DNA from: Diorhabda sublineata
Lineage: Eukaryota; Arthropoda; Insecta; Coleoptera; Chrysomelidae
NCBI RefSeq assembly: GCF_026230105.1
Contig: NC_079477.1
Coordinates: forward strand, 4,345,001 to 4,409,000
Reading direction: 5' to 3'
DNA: 64,000 bases
Shown here piece by piece: positions 29,901-42,425 of the stretch. The translations under genes and the position numbers were made by a program. Below the pieces are notes generated by a model. That model made no database searches. It was not told the DNA's origin and worked only from the letters and a program-made list of their open reading frames with translations. Every line of letters begins with the position of its first letter. The first letter of the stretch is position 1.

Positions 29901-31319
29901 TAATGAGAATCAGGTAAATAAAAATTCAGTATTATGTCAAATAAGTATTCTTATGTCAGCTAGGTTATTGTCCTCTACAATTAATCTTTAGTTCTATTGA
30001 TATAGGTATAATTGTCAATGAAAACTGATGAAACCGCCTGATAGAAATAATTATAGTTTTACAATTTGCTATTGAAATTCAAGTAGATCCTCGAAGTTCT
30101 TGACAAAATTGAACCCGGTCAGATCAAACTGTGAAGATTAATTCATCATAGTGATCCTCCGAACTTGTATCCCTTTTCCACTATTTAGAATATCTTTCCC
30201 ACAATTATTTATACTGATTGTTTAAATTGAATGTGTCTGTTGATTTAAACGATTTCAAGGTTTCTTGACATTTCCAAAGCGCTAGATTACACGTGACCGA
30301 ATCCACTAAAGTGTTTGATATTCCTTTAAATCAGAAATGGGTTTTACAATTTTATACTCTGTGTGAATGTTACTAATGTTTTTAATACGATTTAAAAATG
30401 AAATTTATTTAGTATCATCTAAAATTAGACTTTCAGAACACTCTGTATAGTAAATGATAGCTTATTATTTGCGACAACAATAAAAGCAAAAATATGTATT
30501 AACGATGAAATAAATAAAGCAATATTTCAATTTCTATTGTTACTTTGTTTTGTACGCCGAGGAATGTTGGGAAAAGCAAGATGAATGTCGCATTTTTTTT
30601 TCGACAATTCAAATAAATTCTGGGGCATTGTGTGTGACGTGAAAACTGAAAACTTAAATTACTGGAAATCAATTGAGTGGGAATGTAGAACGGTGGAAAT
30701 ATTGTAGAGCTTCTTATACATATGCGGCAATTTGTTGTTCGAATTTATTGAAACCCTTCGAACGATTTATCTTTGAGTGTATATACCAAAGAAATTGGAT
30801 TTATTGATTTGCTTAAGAAAAATGGGGTGGTTTGTCAATGACATACGTATCGATAAACGATTTCTGTTAAACGAAGACGATACCTTTTGTTACCTACAAT
30901 GCAGAAAGTTCTATTGTCCATAGTCACCGCGTCTCATTTCGTTCACTATGATACTGATACTACAAAATTTAGATTTTAAGGGATTTTAACGTTTTAATAT
31001 TATGTGAATAGTGACAACATATATAAAACATAAATAAATAATGATAGTAGTACGATACTTGGGATAATATTATTTTTAGCACACACTGACAGAAGACACC
31101 ATACAAAAGGTAAAAAATATCGTTGAGAGGACCTAGGATAAGTGAGAAGAGGAGAAAAATAAATACAAACACATTTTTATACACCATTGGCTATTTAGAG
31201 AAAAAGAATTGTATCAAAAACATGGATTTCTGGTTCCAATTTGTTAGTATGTTACTAAACCCGCTTTAGGGTTATGGTAGTTGCAGTATTTAACGCATTA
31301 TAATTAAATTTTGTTGAAA
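29901..31319. other. AT-rich stretch, nothing recognised
   Basis: No supported feature. Confidence 0.4.
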
Positions 31320-31600
31320 AAAGCGTCAAAGAAGCTCTTGAAAGGTTAAACTATTCATACGGTCATAATTCAGTATCATTGAAGACTATTTACAAGAATC
31401 ATCTCGCTTTAAAAAAGCCAGATAATTCAGATCGAGCATTCTCTTATTGTAAACAAATAGTTTAATGAAAGTTCATTACGAGAGAAACCTCTATGAACCT
31501 CTTCCTATCCCTTCACGTCCGTTTTACATACCTGATTTAGCCCCATGCGCCTGCTACTTCTCCCAAAATGAAAAAGAGTGATTTCACACGATTCCTGATA
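31320..31600 (+). pseudogene. Very weak mariner-like transposase trace
   Basis: FYIPDLAPCACYFSQ near 31525-31565 resembles the 'YSPDLAPCDYFLFP' catalytic segment of mariner transposases. Nothing else aligns convincingly. Confidence 0.3.
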
Positions 31601-32985
31601 TCGATTTCAAATTGTGGCAATTTTTGTTTACTTTCAATTTTGTACTTTTCATATTTCTTCGTATATAGATTCCTCAATAAACGAAAGACACAGATATTCG
31701 CTATCAATTTATCAATAATCAAACATACAAACCAAGAAGGCGAAAAAAAATTGGGGTTAATTCAATTCCTCCACGCTCTCCCACTTAGTTTCTTCAAATG
31801 GTCTAGAAACTTTAACCGTTTTGTTTCATTTAACGAAACGGAGTAAAAATTACGGAGAATTAGGATTCCAGTTTGGAGCAAACATCTTGCCTTCGAATAA
31901 GAAAACTAAAGAAATCGCAATTGATGTAATATTGAATTCCGAGCACGTTTGTTTGTTTTTCAGCGGTTACCGTAGGAAAAACCACCTTTTAACTGCTATT
32001 ATTGAAGTATGTTTCTATTGATTCGAGAGGTATTCATAGAATTCAAAAATTTAGGTAATTTTAAATCGATAAAGATGTTTCGACAGATGATTCTAGGAAT
32101 AGGATAATCAATCGCAAGTTACAAATCTTATATATAACTTAGTCCTTAAGGCACTATAATCGTTCGTGACTTCGTCTTCACAGGGTCTTTTCAATTCTTA
32201 TTTAACTTTTCTAAAAACCATTTTACCTGAAATTTCCATACTTCATATGTATTTGTTCTAGTGTGGAATAACTCAAACGTTAAATCTTTTTGGTGGTCTA
32301 TATTTCACTGTGCTATTATGGGTTTATTTGTGCACGGTATCCTAAAAGATCTATTGTGTCATCTTTTTTGCTACATATAGACATATATCAGACAGTTTCC
32401 GAGGGATTATTTCTCTATTTTCGATCTCTACAAACCGAATACCCGATGCCTGTTGTATCCATCCACGCAAAAATCATGTGGTTCGATGTTTCACTCTCCT
32501 CTCCAGTATCCCGTGGGAAATTTTGTGAAAATTTATGGTAATTTCACTGTATTTATCAGTTTTTTTCACAATTATCGATCCTAAGGAGCAGTATAAGGTT
32601 TCTAAGATTGAATATAACATCCCATTAATGTGCTGGACTGCTTCTATTTTTTTCAGTTTTGCTTTTAAGTGGTTACTCCTTGGGAAACAGAATAGTTTTG
32701 TTTCGGTGAAGGGAGGGAAACATTGTTTTCTAGACAGTCAGTAATCAACTCAATTTATCAATTATCTGTGAGCTAATCGCTTGTATAGATGTCGAAGATG
32801 TCTGGTAGTTCCTGACCAAATTGAATTGTGCTGACCTTCCAATGGATAGAATTGCCACGTGGAAGACATTAGGATGGAATCTCTTTGATTTGGAGTACTG
32901 TACTCTTGCTCAATAAGCTAGAATCCAATTGTTTCAGGGATATCTGCGAAAGCCAAAACAGGAAAGAAAAGAAGAATGTTTTAAT
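31601..32985. other. AT-rich stretch, nothing recognised
   Basis: Several short frames (31568-31846, 31821-32021, 32290-32541, 32535-32744) with no recognisable motif. Confidence 0.4.
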
Positions 32986-33570
32986 GATAAATGCCTGATG
33001 ATAAAAATAAAGCAAAAATGATAACTAGGCAAAACATAGAACCCAACAAAAAAAACTTAAAAAAATGAAGGATCACTATGGTAATAAAAAGAGTGAAAAT
33101 GTCTATAAAGAAGTAATTATTGCAGAGACCAAAAAGGACAGCTTTTAAGAGACAAAAAACAAACTAGACAGGTGGCAAGGTATTTTAAATAACTATTAAA
33201 TGGCGACGGGGAGAATATCATAAATGGAAGGAGATACTAATGTATCCAATTTAGAACAGAAGGAGAAAGACCATGTGCGGAAATTATAAGGGTGACGCAT
33301 TACTAGATACAGTATATAAAGTGATTTCCAAAGTAATACGAAATAGATTGAAGGAAAGAAAAAATATCAAAAATGGCACAGTGAAAAGTTTAAAATAACA
33401 CAAGCACAAAGAGAAACATGGTTATGACATATTGCTAGATTGCCCTAGCAGAAAGTTGTGAAAATGGTGCTAGAGACAAGAGGAGGAGGAAAAAGAAGAA
33501 GGCGCCCAAAGAAACAAGTCAGAAGAATTAAATGGAGAGAAGAAGCAAAGCACCGATTAAGTGGAAAACT
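32986..33570 (+). pseudogene. Non-LTR reverse transcriptase relic with deleted core
   Basis: Pieces in order: GQLLRDKKQTRQVARYF and LLNGDGENI (about 33135-33215), as found just before the polymerase domain; then NYKGDALLDTVYKVISKVIR and NRLKER (33273-33350), the 'NYRGI.LL...YK..' motif at the start of the polymerase. Directly after come tail motifs with KRRRRPKKQVRRIKWREE (about 33490-33545). The polymerase core between NRLK and the tail is missing. Dead relic. Confidence 0.6.
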
Positions 33571-34269
33571 AATTTTGTAATCAATCATAATATTTTCAGT
33601 CATAATAGTTTCTAGCAAAATATTTTCAGAATTGAAACCTCACTAATGCGACCAATAAATATATGAATCTGTCGTGAAGAAATTGCATCAAACAATGAGA
33701 AAACAGGCGATTACAGAATATTTCTTCATCTCGACGTTGCTCTCGCAATTAATAGAATTAATTAATGCACATAATGAAAATTGAAACTAGTAAACCTCCT
33801 GAATATTCATTATCGACTGGCGTACTTTCAGTTAAAGAAAAAAAGAAGTTGAAAGTAACAACTGGTTGTTTTTTTTAATCTTGTAACAACTCAGTCTCGT
33901 GTTGTAGAAACTTCCATTCACAGACCACACATTGTGTGTCTGGTAGTTCAACAGTAGTTTAATAAATTTCTTCAACTGTGACAACGCGCCTTTGCAAATT
34001 AGGAAATGAAGAAGGTATCAAGTCTGGGACTGACAGAAAAAAAAATAAACAATGAGATACGTATAAACCTTCATCTGCTTCATTAGGCGATGTACTGTGG
34101 GCATAAATACTCATTGATTTTACTTTGCTTTGACGGACACACAGTAGATCAAATTCATCTTCACCCTAACGTCACTGACAATAAAGTGACTAGCAAAAAA
34201 ATGAGTAGAGACAAATTCGTTTAAAGAAACTTGAAATAATTTTGATTTCTCTGATAATCAATCGGAAAT
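33571..34269. other. AT-rich stretch, nothing recognised
   Basis: No supported feature. Confidence 0.4.
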
Positions 34270-34890
34270 TTTAGATTCCCAAGTTGATGAACAGAGTAAT
34301 TTTAAGAAATATAAATGAATTAAAGTCATTCAATAAAAAACAACTCATGCCACTCAGAAGAGAATCAGAGCTTAGCAACTGTGCGTTTTGTACATCAAGG
34401 TTGCGTGCTTCTCTTGAATATTTTCTTCCGAAATTCTGCCGATAAAGCCGAACATGCTTCTTCCGTACTCCTGCAGTTTCTTCAGATTGTAATCCAATTG
34501 GTAGTAAAACATGTTCTATCACAGCTGGAACCGTGCAAAAGCATCTTATGGAGCCTGGGGTACATAGGCTACCACGGATGCAGCTCAATGTAAAGCTTGG
34601 TCCTCCCAAATTCTTCGAGTTTTGTCAAGTTAACCTTATAGTGCCTGCAATGGTGTGGGTTGTGTGTCCTGATCTTCTAGAGACTTGACAAATGCTGTTT
34701 TGTATTTCTAGACTTGAGTCGAAGATCGAATTACATATTGTCTTGTTTCTCTTAGTATACTTCTCTCATAACATTCGGCGAATCGCTTTTGTGGTCGTCC
34801 AGGTCACGGGTTTGTACTGCGACGAATCTTTCTGAATTCAAAAAGTTCCCTTAAACTCTGTGCGTTGTCTTTTAAAAATAAATATTTTTT
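34270..34890 (-). pseudogene. Relic of an unnamed arthropod transposon-associated ORF
   Basis: Minus-strand pieces: GRPQKRFAECYERS (about 34805-34765) followed by a basic stretch; then LHKMLLHGSS near 34550, and in another frame VIEHVLLPIGLQSEE with RKKHVRLYRQNFGRKYSREA (about 34530-34420) and LLSSDSLL. The order 'GRP.K.FE..SER' - 'VHK.L.HG..VI....LPIG..SEEA...R.K....R....RK.SR' - 'LL.SSDP' is one I remember from multicopy insect proteins of unknown function. At least two frameshifts and a deletion are present. Confidence 0.5.
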
Positions 34891-37289
34891 TTTTGTAAAC
34901 CTTGAACCATCTTTAATTAAATTGTGATTTGACATATGTTTTTATTGTTTTTATTATCCTTGATTTGTTCATTTGTATCACCAAATATTGTTTTGCAGAT
35001 ATTTCAATTTTTCGTCTAAGCTGGTGAGATCCTACAGGTGTATCTGGTACCTGGTACCTCTGGAATAAAAGGCGAATGAATTTTCATATATATTTGTACA
35101 ACTAAAAACCTCTTAGATACCTCTTCTTATTTAAAAATTCTATATGAGCAGAAATCGCGGTTATTCGTGGCCAATTTTTGAGCAGATATATTGTCATAAC
35201 GGTGATGTATCTATCAAAAACAGATATATGGTAGTAGTCCAGTAAATCAATTGGGTATACCTGTGAGAATATACATAGTGTACACTTGCAGTTGTGGAAA
35301 ACTTGGACTATTTTGCAATTCGACATGTGGAACATGAAGATAACTACAACTACAGATGAAGATAACAAAGAAGAAGATGAAATCGAAAGTGTCGATGAAA
35401 CATAATGTTACATTCCACTTAATAAAAAATTTATTATATACATTATTTTAATTTTTCCTATCAATCATTGAGAAATATCATGAATTTTATGATAAAAGGG
35501 TTGTTTTTCAGGGTGAAAATACAAGTATTATTATGAATGAATGAATGGACCACTAAGTATTACAATGATCATTAGTTTATGTGTAGCATAGAAAAAACGT
35601 CTTTTTATTTATAATGTTATCATTAAGGGTAGTTTATAGGGGTTGAAATATGATAAATATTATAAGAATTATATTCCGCGATATGCAAGAATACTTTTTT
35701 TACACAGAAAAATTTTATTTTTATTCACGCAAGGTATTTTTAAAACTTTTCTAATTATTCCACATTAGGGGTGGTTTTCACCTCTTAAGGTGACTTTTTA
35801 AAAATTATCTAAAGGGTAAATTAAACTTAATTGCAATTTGAACAACTTAAAAATATAAGTTCTCACCTTCATGTTCAGATGCGAAAAAAACAATAAAACA
35901 GACAATATCGCAACGCATACCGATGTTATTGGTTTCAGATTTTGAGTTGACTTGGAAATACTACCTTGTTAAATTGCTAAGGTATAAGGCTACTTAGGCA
36001 GCGTTTTTTGTTTCCGGACAAATAGTCTTACAAAATTGATTTTTGGCAGATCGATTAAGTACCTCTACGTGAGTCGCTGTGTCGCTTGTATTTGAATGCA
36101 CAAAGCATTGCTGAAATACTACAAAAGTTGCGAAATGCCATTCGAAACAAGAGGAGATGCTTAAACTGAAACATTGATGTACTTGTTTCCAATAAATATG
36201 TCACTGAAAGTCTTGGTTCCTTTTTTTATTATTTACTTTCTGCCTCTGAGATAAGTTTTCTTTGTATGAATGAATTTCGAAAGTATCTTTACTTGACATG
36301 ATGTCTAACTTCGGATATAGATAGAAATATATAAAAATTTCAGATCTTCCCATATATATGTCCTTTTATAAATATAATTGGATCTTTTTCCTTTTGGAAA
36401 TAACTTCGAACGTATCAAGTGAGTGATACACTTAGTTCAGAGAAAAACAAATTGTGCCAATTTGTCCAATTTGTAGAAAAGAAACTCTTATATCCCGTAT
36501 CCTTGCTCCTTTTCCAGAATACTTTAGGTAGGTTGAAACTAATTTGAAGGGATTTCAGGTAATATATTGAAGTGGCTTTTCTTGAAACTGTACAAAATTA
36601 CGAAAGTAATTTGGGTAAATTTGTTCTCAAATGTTGCTTCCTTTCATTGTCTTCAACAAACAGAAGATTTTTATAAATAGAAGAAAATTTAATTCGTGTT
36701 ATCGAAGCTGCGTCACGAAACTAATGTTAAAATAGTTTCCAGGAAAACAACAACTAACTCAATTAAATAATTTCGTTATTATCCAAGTGAATTAAGTGAT
36801 GATGAAAGATTACCCATAAACATGTTAATCCTCTGTTTTGATGTTCTAAAAGTTCAGTTTTCGGAGTCAAAGCTACCAAGATTAATTTGTTTGAAAATAT
36901 TCCGTTTATTTTGATCTCAATGTCATTATTTTGATTATTATTTGGAGTGTATAGAATTGTACAAAATTGTCAATTATAAATTTACTTTCTTACCAATTAT
37001 ACAAAAAAATGCTTATAACATTTTCCTCTCGCTCTTGAAAAATTCATGTTTTTAAGTGACCTTTCAAAAATAAATGCAAAGATGCAAAAATTAAGGTCTG
37101 GGAAACTCAATTGCTATGCAATATGTCTTCTTCTACGTATCCATCCACATGAAAATACAATCTCTACTCGGGATAGTGGCACTTACAGGATTAGATAACA
37201 ATTCATCAAATTGCATCACTAATTCTTCTCTCAGGCATTTGGAATATTGTACGCCATGTAAGTTTCATCTGATTATATTGATATTATAG
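34891..37289. other. AT-rich stretch, nothing recognised
   Basis: No frame or repeat I can support. The frame 35102-35368 (minus) looks non-coding. Confidence 0.4.
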
Positions 37290-38240
37290 TTGGATCACCT
37301 TCAGTCCCTTCACAAATCTTCACTTTTCCTGGCCGTTCAATATGACTTTCCCTTCCGCCCAATATCAGATCTAAGAAACTCAGCATCAGAATACTCTGGT
37401 TTTGGTTTTCACTCTCATTTATTGGATAATTCCACTATTTCCGCACTTTTGCTACTTCATTCATTTCTCACATCGTTATTCTCTTTATTTTTCTTTCCTT
37501 ATTGCTCTACCCACGTTATTCCGGATCTTCCCATCCCTCTTTTCCCATTTCATTGTGCTTTTGTTACTTTTCTTATTAAGCATTGTGGTTTTCTTCCTTT
37601 TATATATCTCGTTTTCCTTGGTTTCTATTATTCTATCTTTTTGCTAATTAGCCATGTTTTCAGTTCAATATATTAGGATATTGTTATCAAATAGTAAAAC
37701 ATCATTTCTGTTCTATATCTATTTATCCGTCTCCATCTTCCAATATGATCACATCTATTCTTTGTCTTTCTGGAATATCTCTGCTACTTATTGCTATATA
37801 ATCTGCATATAGTAATCCATCCATTTTCACCGTTTTCAGGTTTCTTTAGTCTATTATTGTCACCATTTTATAGTTCTTCTCTTTCATTGTTTCTACCTTT
37901 CTATCCATGACTAGTAAAAACAGAAAAGGTCTAAAACTGTTTCCTTGTTTTACTTCCATGTACATTCAATCTTCTCCGATCGTCTTCTATCTATTTGAAC
38001 CTTTCTTCTCACGTTTTCCCATACTCATTTTGTTATTTTTATCATTTTTCCTATTTTCTTCGTACTACCCCAAAGCAATTTTCTGTTTGTTGATTCTATT
38101 CCAGCTTTTAAATCGATAAACGTCATATGCACGTAATAATTATTCCTCCTATTCTATTTTTCTTTCTATTGTGTATGCTGTTTATCGTTTGTTTTTCTTT
38201 ATTTCTCCTCCTTAGTCTTTCTTTGAATGAATATAAGTCG
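37290..38240 (-). pseudogene. Non-LTR reverse transcriptase relic
   Basis: Minus-strand reading gives HNRKKNRIGG, then IDLKAGIESTNRKLLWGS (about 38120-38065), the 'F.DLK.AFDSV.R..LW..L' palm motif with the catalytic Asp kept, KIGKMIKITK, and later MDGLLYADYIAISS (about 37830-37790), the catalytic box with YADY in place of YADD. The region between is frameshifted. Downstream pieces are lysine-rich and badly decayed. The strand bias makes the plus strand pyrimidine-rich and creates Phe/Leu-rich plus-strand frames (37290-37676, 37402-37647, 37907-38119), which are shadows. Confidence 0.65.
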
Positions 38241-39239
38241 CTCTGATAGTTCTAATTAAATCAAATATTAGTAATTTGCTTATTAAGAATGGTCTTATAT
38301 CATCACGAAGTTGTTTTCATCATCTTTTTCCAAAGGGAACCATTGTTATACTGAATGTATCATTATGTTAGTGTGGCAGTGAGATATAATAACAAATCGT
38401 TACGAATCACACGCATATAAAAAACAAAGAAATAAAAAGAAAACTGTTGTCTCCTGACACTATTCTATCTTTGTTTGTTATGAAAGTTTGCACGAAACGC
38501 CAATCAAGATATCCGATAGCGTTCTGCGGTCGGAGTTGCCGTTGTTTATGTGCATAGCTGCGATTCTTTCCTATGTCTGACATTTCGACATTTATATGTA
38601 TCTGTTTGCTCACATCAAGTTATGTCGTCCGCAAATTTTATGTACCGATCTAAACACTTTTTGTTAGTTTTCGTTTTTATCGGTATGAATGGGGTTATTT
38701 GCATCAGTTAAATAATGATGACTGCAATAACCCAGAAAGCTAAATTTTCTCTTGTTTCGGTAGTCAAATTATAGTACAGTCAGTAGACCGTAATGGAAAA
38801 ACTACGATTTGTACGAATAAGTTCGTTTCACTGCGTAATATTAATGTGTAGAATACCGGCTGTAAAAACATTTTCATCACGATAACACCGTTTTTTTGGT
38901 AAATTAGGAATCGTATAGAATCAACAACGATGGTTCTGTTAACAAATCGAGTATCTTACAATGTCTTACAATGTAAAATATCTTACAAATCTCATCAAGA
39001 TGCCAAATATCTTACATTTGCAAGAGTATTCCTCATACATTAGATATTAGTTCCGTCTGTAATATTTCTTTTCGACATGTTTTGAGTACTGCGTTTAAAG
39101 TTCTTCCAATATCAATTGCACATTATAAAAACCCTGGCCGACAATTTGGTTTAACCTACCATAAGCGTAGATACCTCATTTTATAAATTTATAATTTTTA
39201 TAAGTACTTTTAAAAATTACAAAACGTAAATAGACGAGT
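38241..39239. other. AT-rich stretch, nothing recognised
   Basis: Only small local repeats such as ATCTTACAATGT copies near 38950-38985. Confidence 0.4.
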
Positions 39240-39490
39240 CAAATTTACCTGCCTGTGAAGGAGTTTGGTTTAAACAGGGTACCAGACGTGAACTGAGCCC
39301 TTTTTGTACCCCATTCGTCTATTAGAACTTCGGTAGTCTTTTATCTGACGCAAATAATCTTGTCGCCATCGAACTATCCTTGACCATTCGGTGATTGTCA
39401 TCCGTTTATTTAGTTTTTTGTGTTTAAAACTACATGCTGACAATACTTGACGCAATGTTTCTAAACTGATTTAATTGTATTCTGGATAAT
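39240..39490 (-). pseudogene. Fragment of a Tc1/mariner-superfamily (DDE) transposase
   Basis: Minus strand: LRQVLSACSFKHKKLNKRM, then IVRWRQDYLRQIKDYRSSNR, RMGYKKGSVHVW. The arrangement 'LR..L...GF.YKK...R' - 'I..WR..YL..IK.YR..NRPI.Y.DE.WVH' is that of the region just before and at the first catalytic Asp in insect DDE transposases. Here the DE of that motif is lost. The rest of the catalytic domain is absent. Confidence 0.5.
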
Positions 39491-40838
39491 TTGCTACCTT
39501 TTGCTGAATTAATTCTAATGTTGCATCCCCGTTCTCCTTATATAAACTATAATTGTCCTACGTATAAAAACTTGAGTAGATTTGTTTATGTTAGGTTCAG
39601 TTTTTCGGCTCTGTAAATGATCCACAACAACCCCTTTCGTGAGTACTCGAAAAATGGAAAATTTATTTATTCTAGTTAATTCAGAAATTCTTATTATGAT
39701 TGCATTATCAGATTGCTGAATATTTTCCTTTTTTAAACATTCGACTATATTTAAAATAACTTGTGTATATCTAAATCTCTATTATTAAATTCATACCTCC
39801 CTTTATTCTCACTACACAGAGCAATTTCATACGCCATATTTCTATTTATTTGAGAAATTTATGAATTAAATAGATCTCACTAAGGCACGCCACTGTTTAT
39901 CGCAGAATGTCTAGAAGGAATATTTCAAAAAAATTGTGTACATACGCCTTCCAACAGCTTCGGCCAATAGAAATGCATTTATGTTTACAATTCGATGTTT
40001 TCATTGGTAATCAGCGAAGATCATGAGTCCACGTGGACTGACGGTTTGTTAGATGTTTACCGAATTTAATTTCTTAATTTGGTATTGGCATAAATAAATG
40101 ATGTATGGAGAACAAACTGGAAGATTTAAGTTGCCAAGTAAACATAATATGATAACTTAACATGCTAACAAATAATTTATTACTTAATAATAATTTGTAA
40201 TGAAACACTTTCACAGAGTTATTAAAGTTGCCGTGTTCGGGCTTCGGTTTATCTTATCGATAATATTGTGCAAAATCAACGCAAAATAATAGAAATAAAG
40301 GAATTGTACAACTATGAATTGATGAAACATTTAATTCGAACTTTTAATAATTAAAATAACCTCGTATTGGGATATCTATTCTGTGTTTCCCACGAGCGGA
40401 CTTGAAAATATTCTACAAGTATTGTTCTCTTTTCATTTTCGTTCTCCATCACAATACAATTGTTAAAAGACCAATCGAAATAGTCGTACAGCAATTGAGA
40501 TCGTCAAAGAGCAATTGAGACATCTCTGAAGCAGCGGAGGAACAATTGCAATTGCGAAGAAAGAAAAGCTAACCGGTTGCGGGTAAAACGTTTGATTAGA
40601 GATTTCGAATGTGATTGAACAATCACTGTAGAGGTGAAGTGTTTTTATTGTAAAGAAAACAGTGGGAAAGGGATGTAATTGATGTTACTTTGTATATTTT
40701 TCGTTTCATTATAAATCGATTAAAGAAAGCCCTTTTATAATTATTATGAATTATGAACAGAAATAATATAATAATAACAAAATTTCAGTGACAGCTTTAA
40801 CAATTGAACTTCAGTTAAAATGCAATTTTTTAAATACG
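39491..40838. other. AT-rich stretch, nothing recognised
   Basis: No supported feature. Confidence 0.4.
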
Positions 40839-40950
40839 TTATATAGTTTTATTATATTCATGATCTTTTAATCTATTTTCTAAATACTGAGATGTTGGTC
40901 CTATGTAAATAGTATCACAATCATTACAAGATACTTCATATATAATTCTA
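40839..40950 (-). pseudogene. Penelope-like element GIY-YIG endonuclease fragment
   Basis: Minus strand: RIIYEVSCNDCDTIYIGPTS followed by QYLENRLKDHEYNKT. This matches the C-terminal endonuclease of Penelope-like retroelements, where a CX2C pair (C..C in SCNDCD) is followed by YIG, the Tyr-Ile-Gly of the GIY-YIG motif, and 'TS.YL..RL..H'. It ends in a TAA at 40839-40841. No reverse transcriptase part is recognisable upstream. Confidence 0.65.
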
Positions 40951-42082
40951 TTGATTGATTGATTCAGAACACAAAACTTCGAAGATTTTCTTGTCAAAGT
41001 TAATCAAAAAGCTGTTTCAAGTAAAATTATCGAGGTAATACTTACTTTTGAAGTAAGGTGAGTTGATATAAATCTGAAAGGCTATCGTAATGAATTTATT
41101 AAATAATAATGAATCGTAAATTTCAACCTAAATGGGTGTGATACCTTTTCGACGCATATTTTGTCCTAGAAAATTTCAGAGCCCCCTCGATAGGGAGCAA
41201 CTTCGCGGAGAAATTTCTATCCAATTTTGTTAATTTTCATCAGTCCAATTCTGGTTTTATTTAGCAAAAAAGATCTAGTACATTATAGAGTATATAAGAA
41301 TACAAGAAATTTCACGTTAGTTGAAGTAACCTCGTTATTTGAAGCTTTATGGAGTAGTATTAACTTTAATTGCTTCCGCATGTTAACTAATAAGAAAATC
41401 CATCTCCTAACATAGATGATTTAATTACGTTATAATGAGGCAAGTAAAGATGTTTGTTTAATGACGCGGTATAAAAGTTTGTATTCTGTGCTAAATTATT
41501 GGTTAATCATAATCAAAGAACATTCAAGTATGTAACTAAACCAAAATAAAAACATTTAAGTAGTTGTAAATACATCCGTTGGTCTATTGAAAATAATAAA
41601 CTGTTGTGTAATTAACAAATTTCATTATATTATTATTATTACTATTATTATATAATATATATTAGATGAATCGGTACTAATATTCATTGCAAATTATGTT
41701 CTAGTTGCTTAGTGTTCTCAAAAAACCATCGTAGAACAATGTCAGGTTTCCTTACTCTAAAGAAAATTTTATAATACCACATAAAAATATAATCTATATG
41801 AAATTTATCAGTCTGCTTCCTTAATATCACCTGCCAGAGCAACGAGCTAAACAGAAAAGTATCCCTAATGCTGCTTGTCAAAATCCATTCCTATTTATAT
41901 GAAAACAAGATTAGGCGAACGTTACTTCATCTTAACAGGTTCAGTTCAGAAAACTATTCAATTACACAAGAAGAAAACATAATATATTTGTTAACACTAT
42001 CACTCTATTATCCTCATTGAAGATGATTGAGTTAAGTAATATGGGAATTTTCGTAATTAATTTGTAAGTACCCACATTATTT
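40951..42082. other. AT-rich stretch, nothing recognised
   Basis: Contains an ATT-rich simple tract near 41620-41660 and no coding frame I can support. Confidence 0.4.
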
Positions 42083-42425
42083 ACAAAAATGTAATCATCT
42101 CTTTGGAATCAATATCGAGGTAAACTAGATGAGAGAATTGATATCAGTAATGATGTATACGTAATGTGGAAAGGTCTTCATTTTCTTTCAATGATTCCGA
42201 CTTCTTCAAGAATATATATGGAATTTACGACATGGGGATGCATACACATGATTTCAAAAAATGTGAGTATGTCTTTGGAATCAATATCGAGATAATCTAG
42301 AAAAGAGAATTGATATCAGTAATGATATATACTTGATGTGGATAGTTCCTCATTTTCTTTCAATGATTCCGACTTCATAGGAATATACTTGGAATATACG
42401 ACATGGGGGTGCCATTGACTATCAG
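42083..42425. repeat. Tandem duplication, unit about 172 bp
   Basis: CTTTGGAATCAATATCGAG recurs at 42101 and 42273, and CATTTTCTTTCAATGATTCC and CGACATGGGG recur with the same spacing. Two copies only, moderately diverged. Confidence 0.8.

Noticed and set aside
34381..34593. 70-codon plus-strand frame
   Set aside because: Antisense to the 34270-34890 relic.
37290..38119. Phe/Leu-rich plus-strand frames resembling membrane proteins
   Set aside because: They are the complement of a lysine-rich reverse transcriptase relic on the minus strand.
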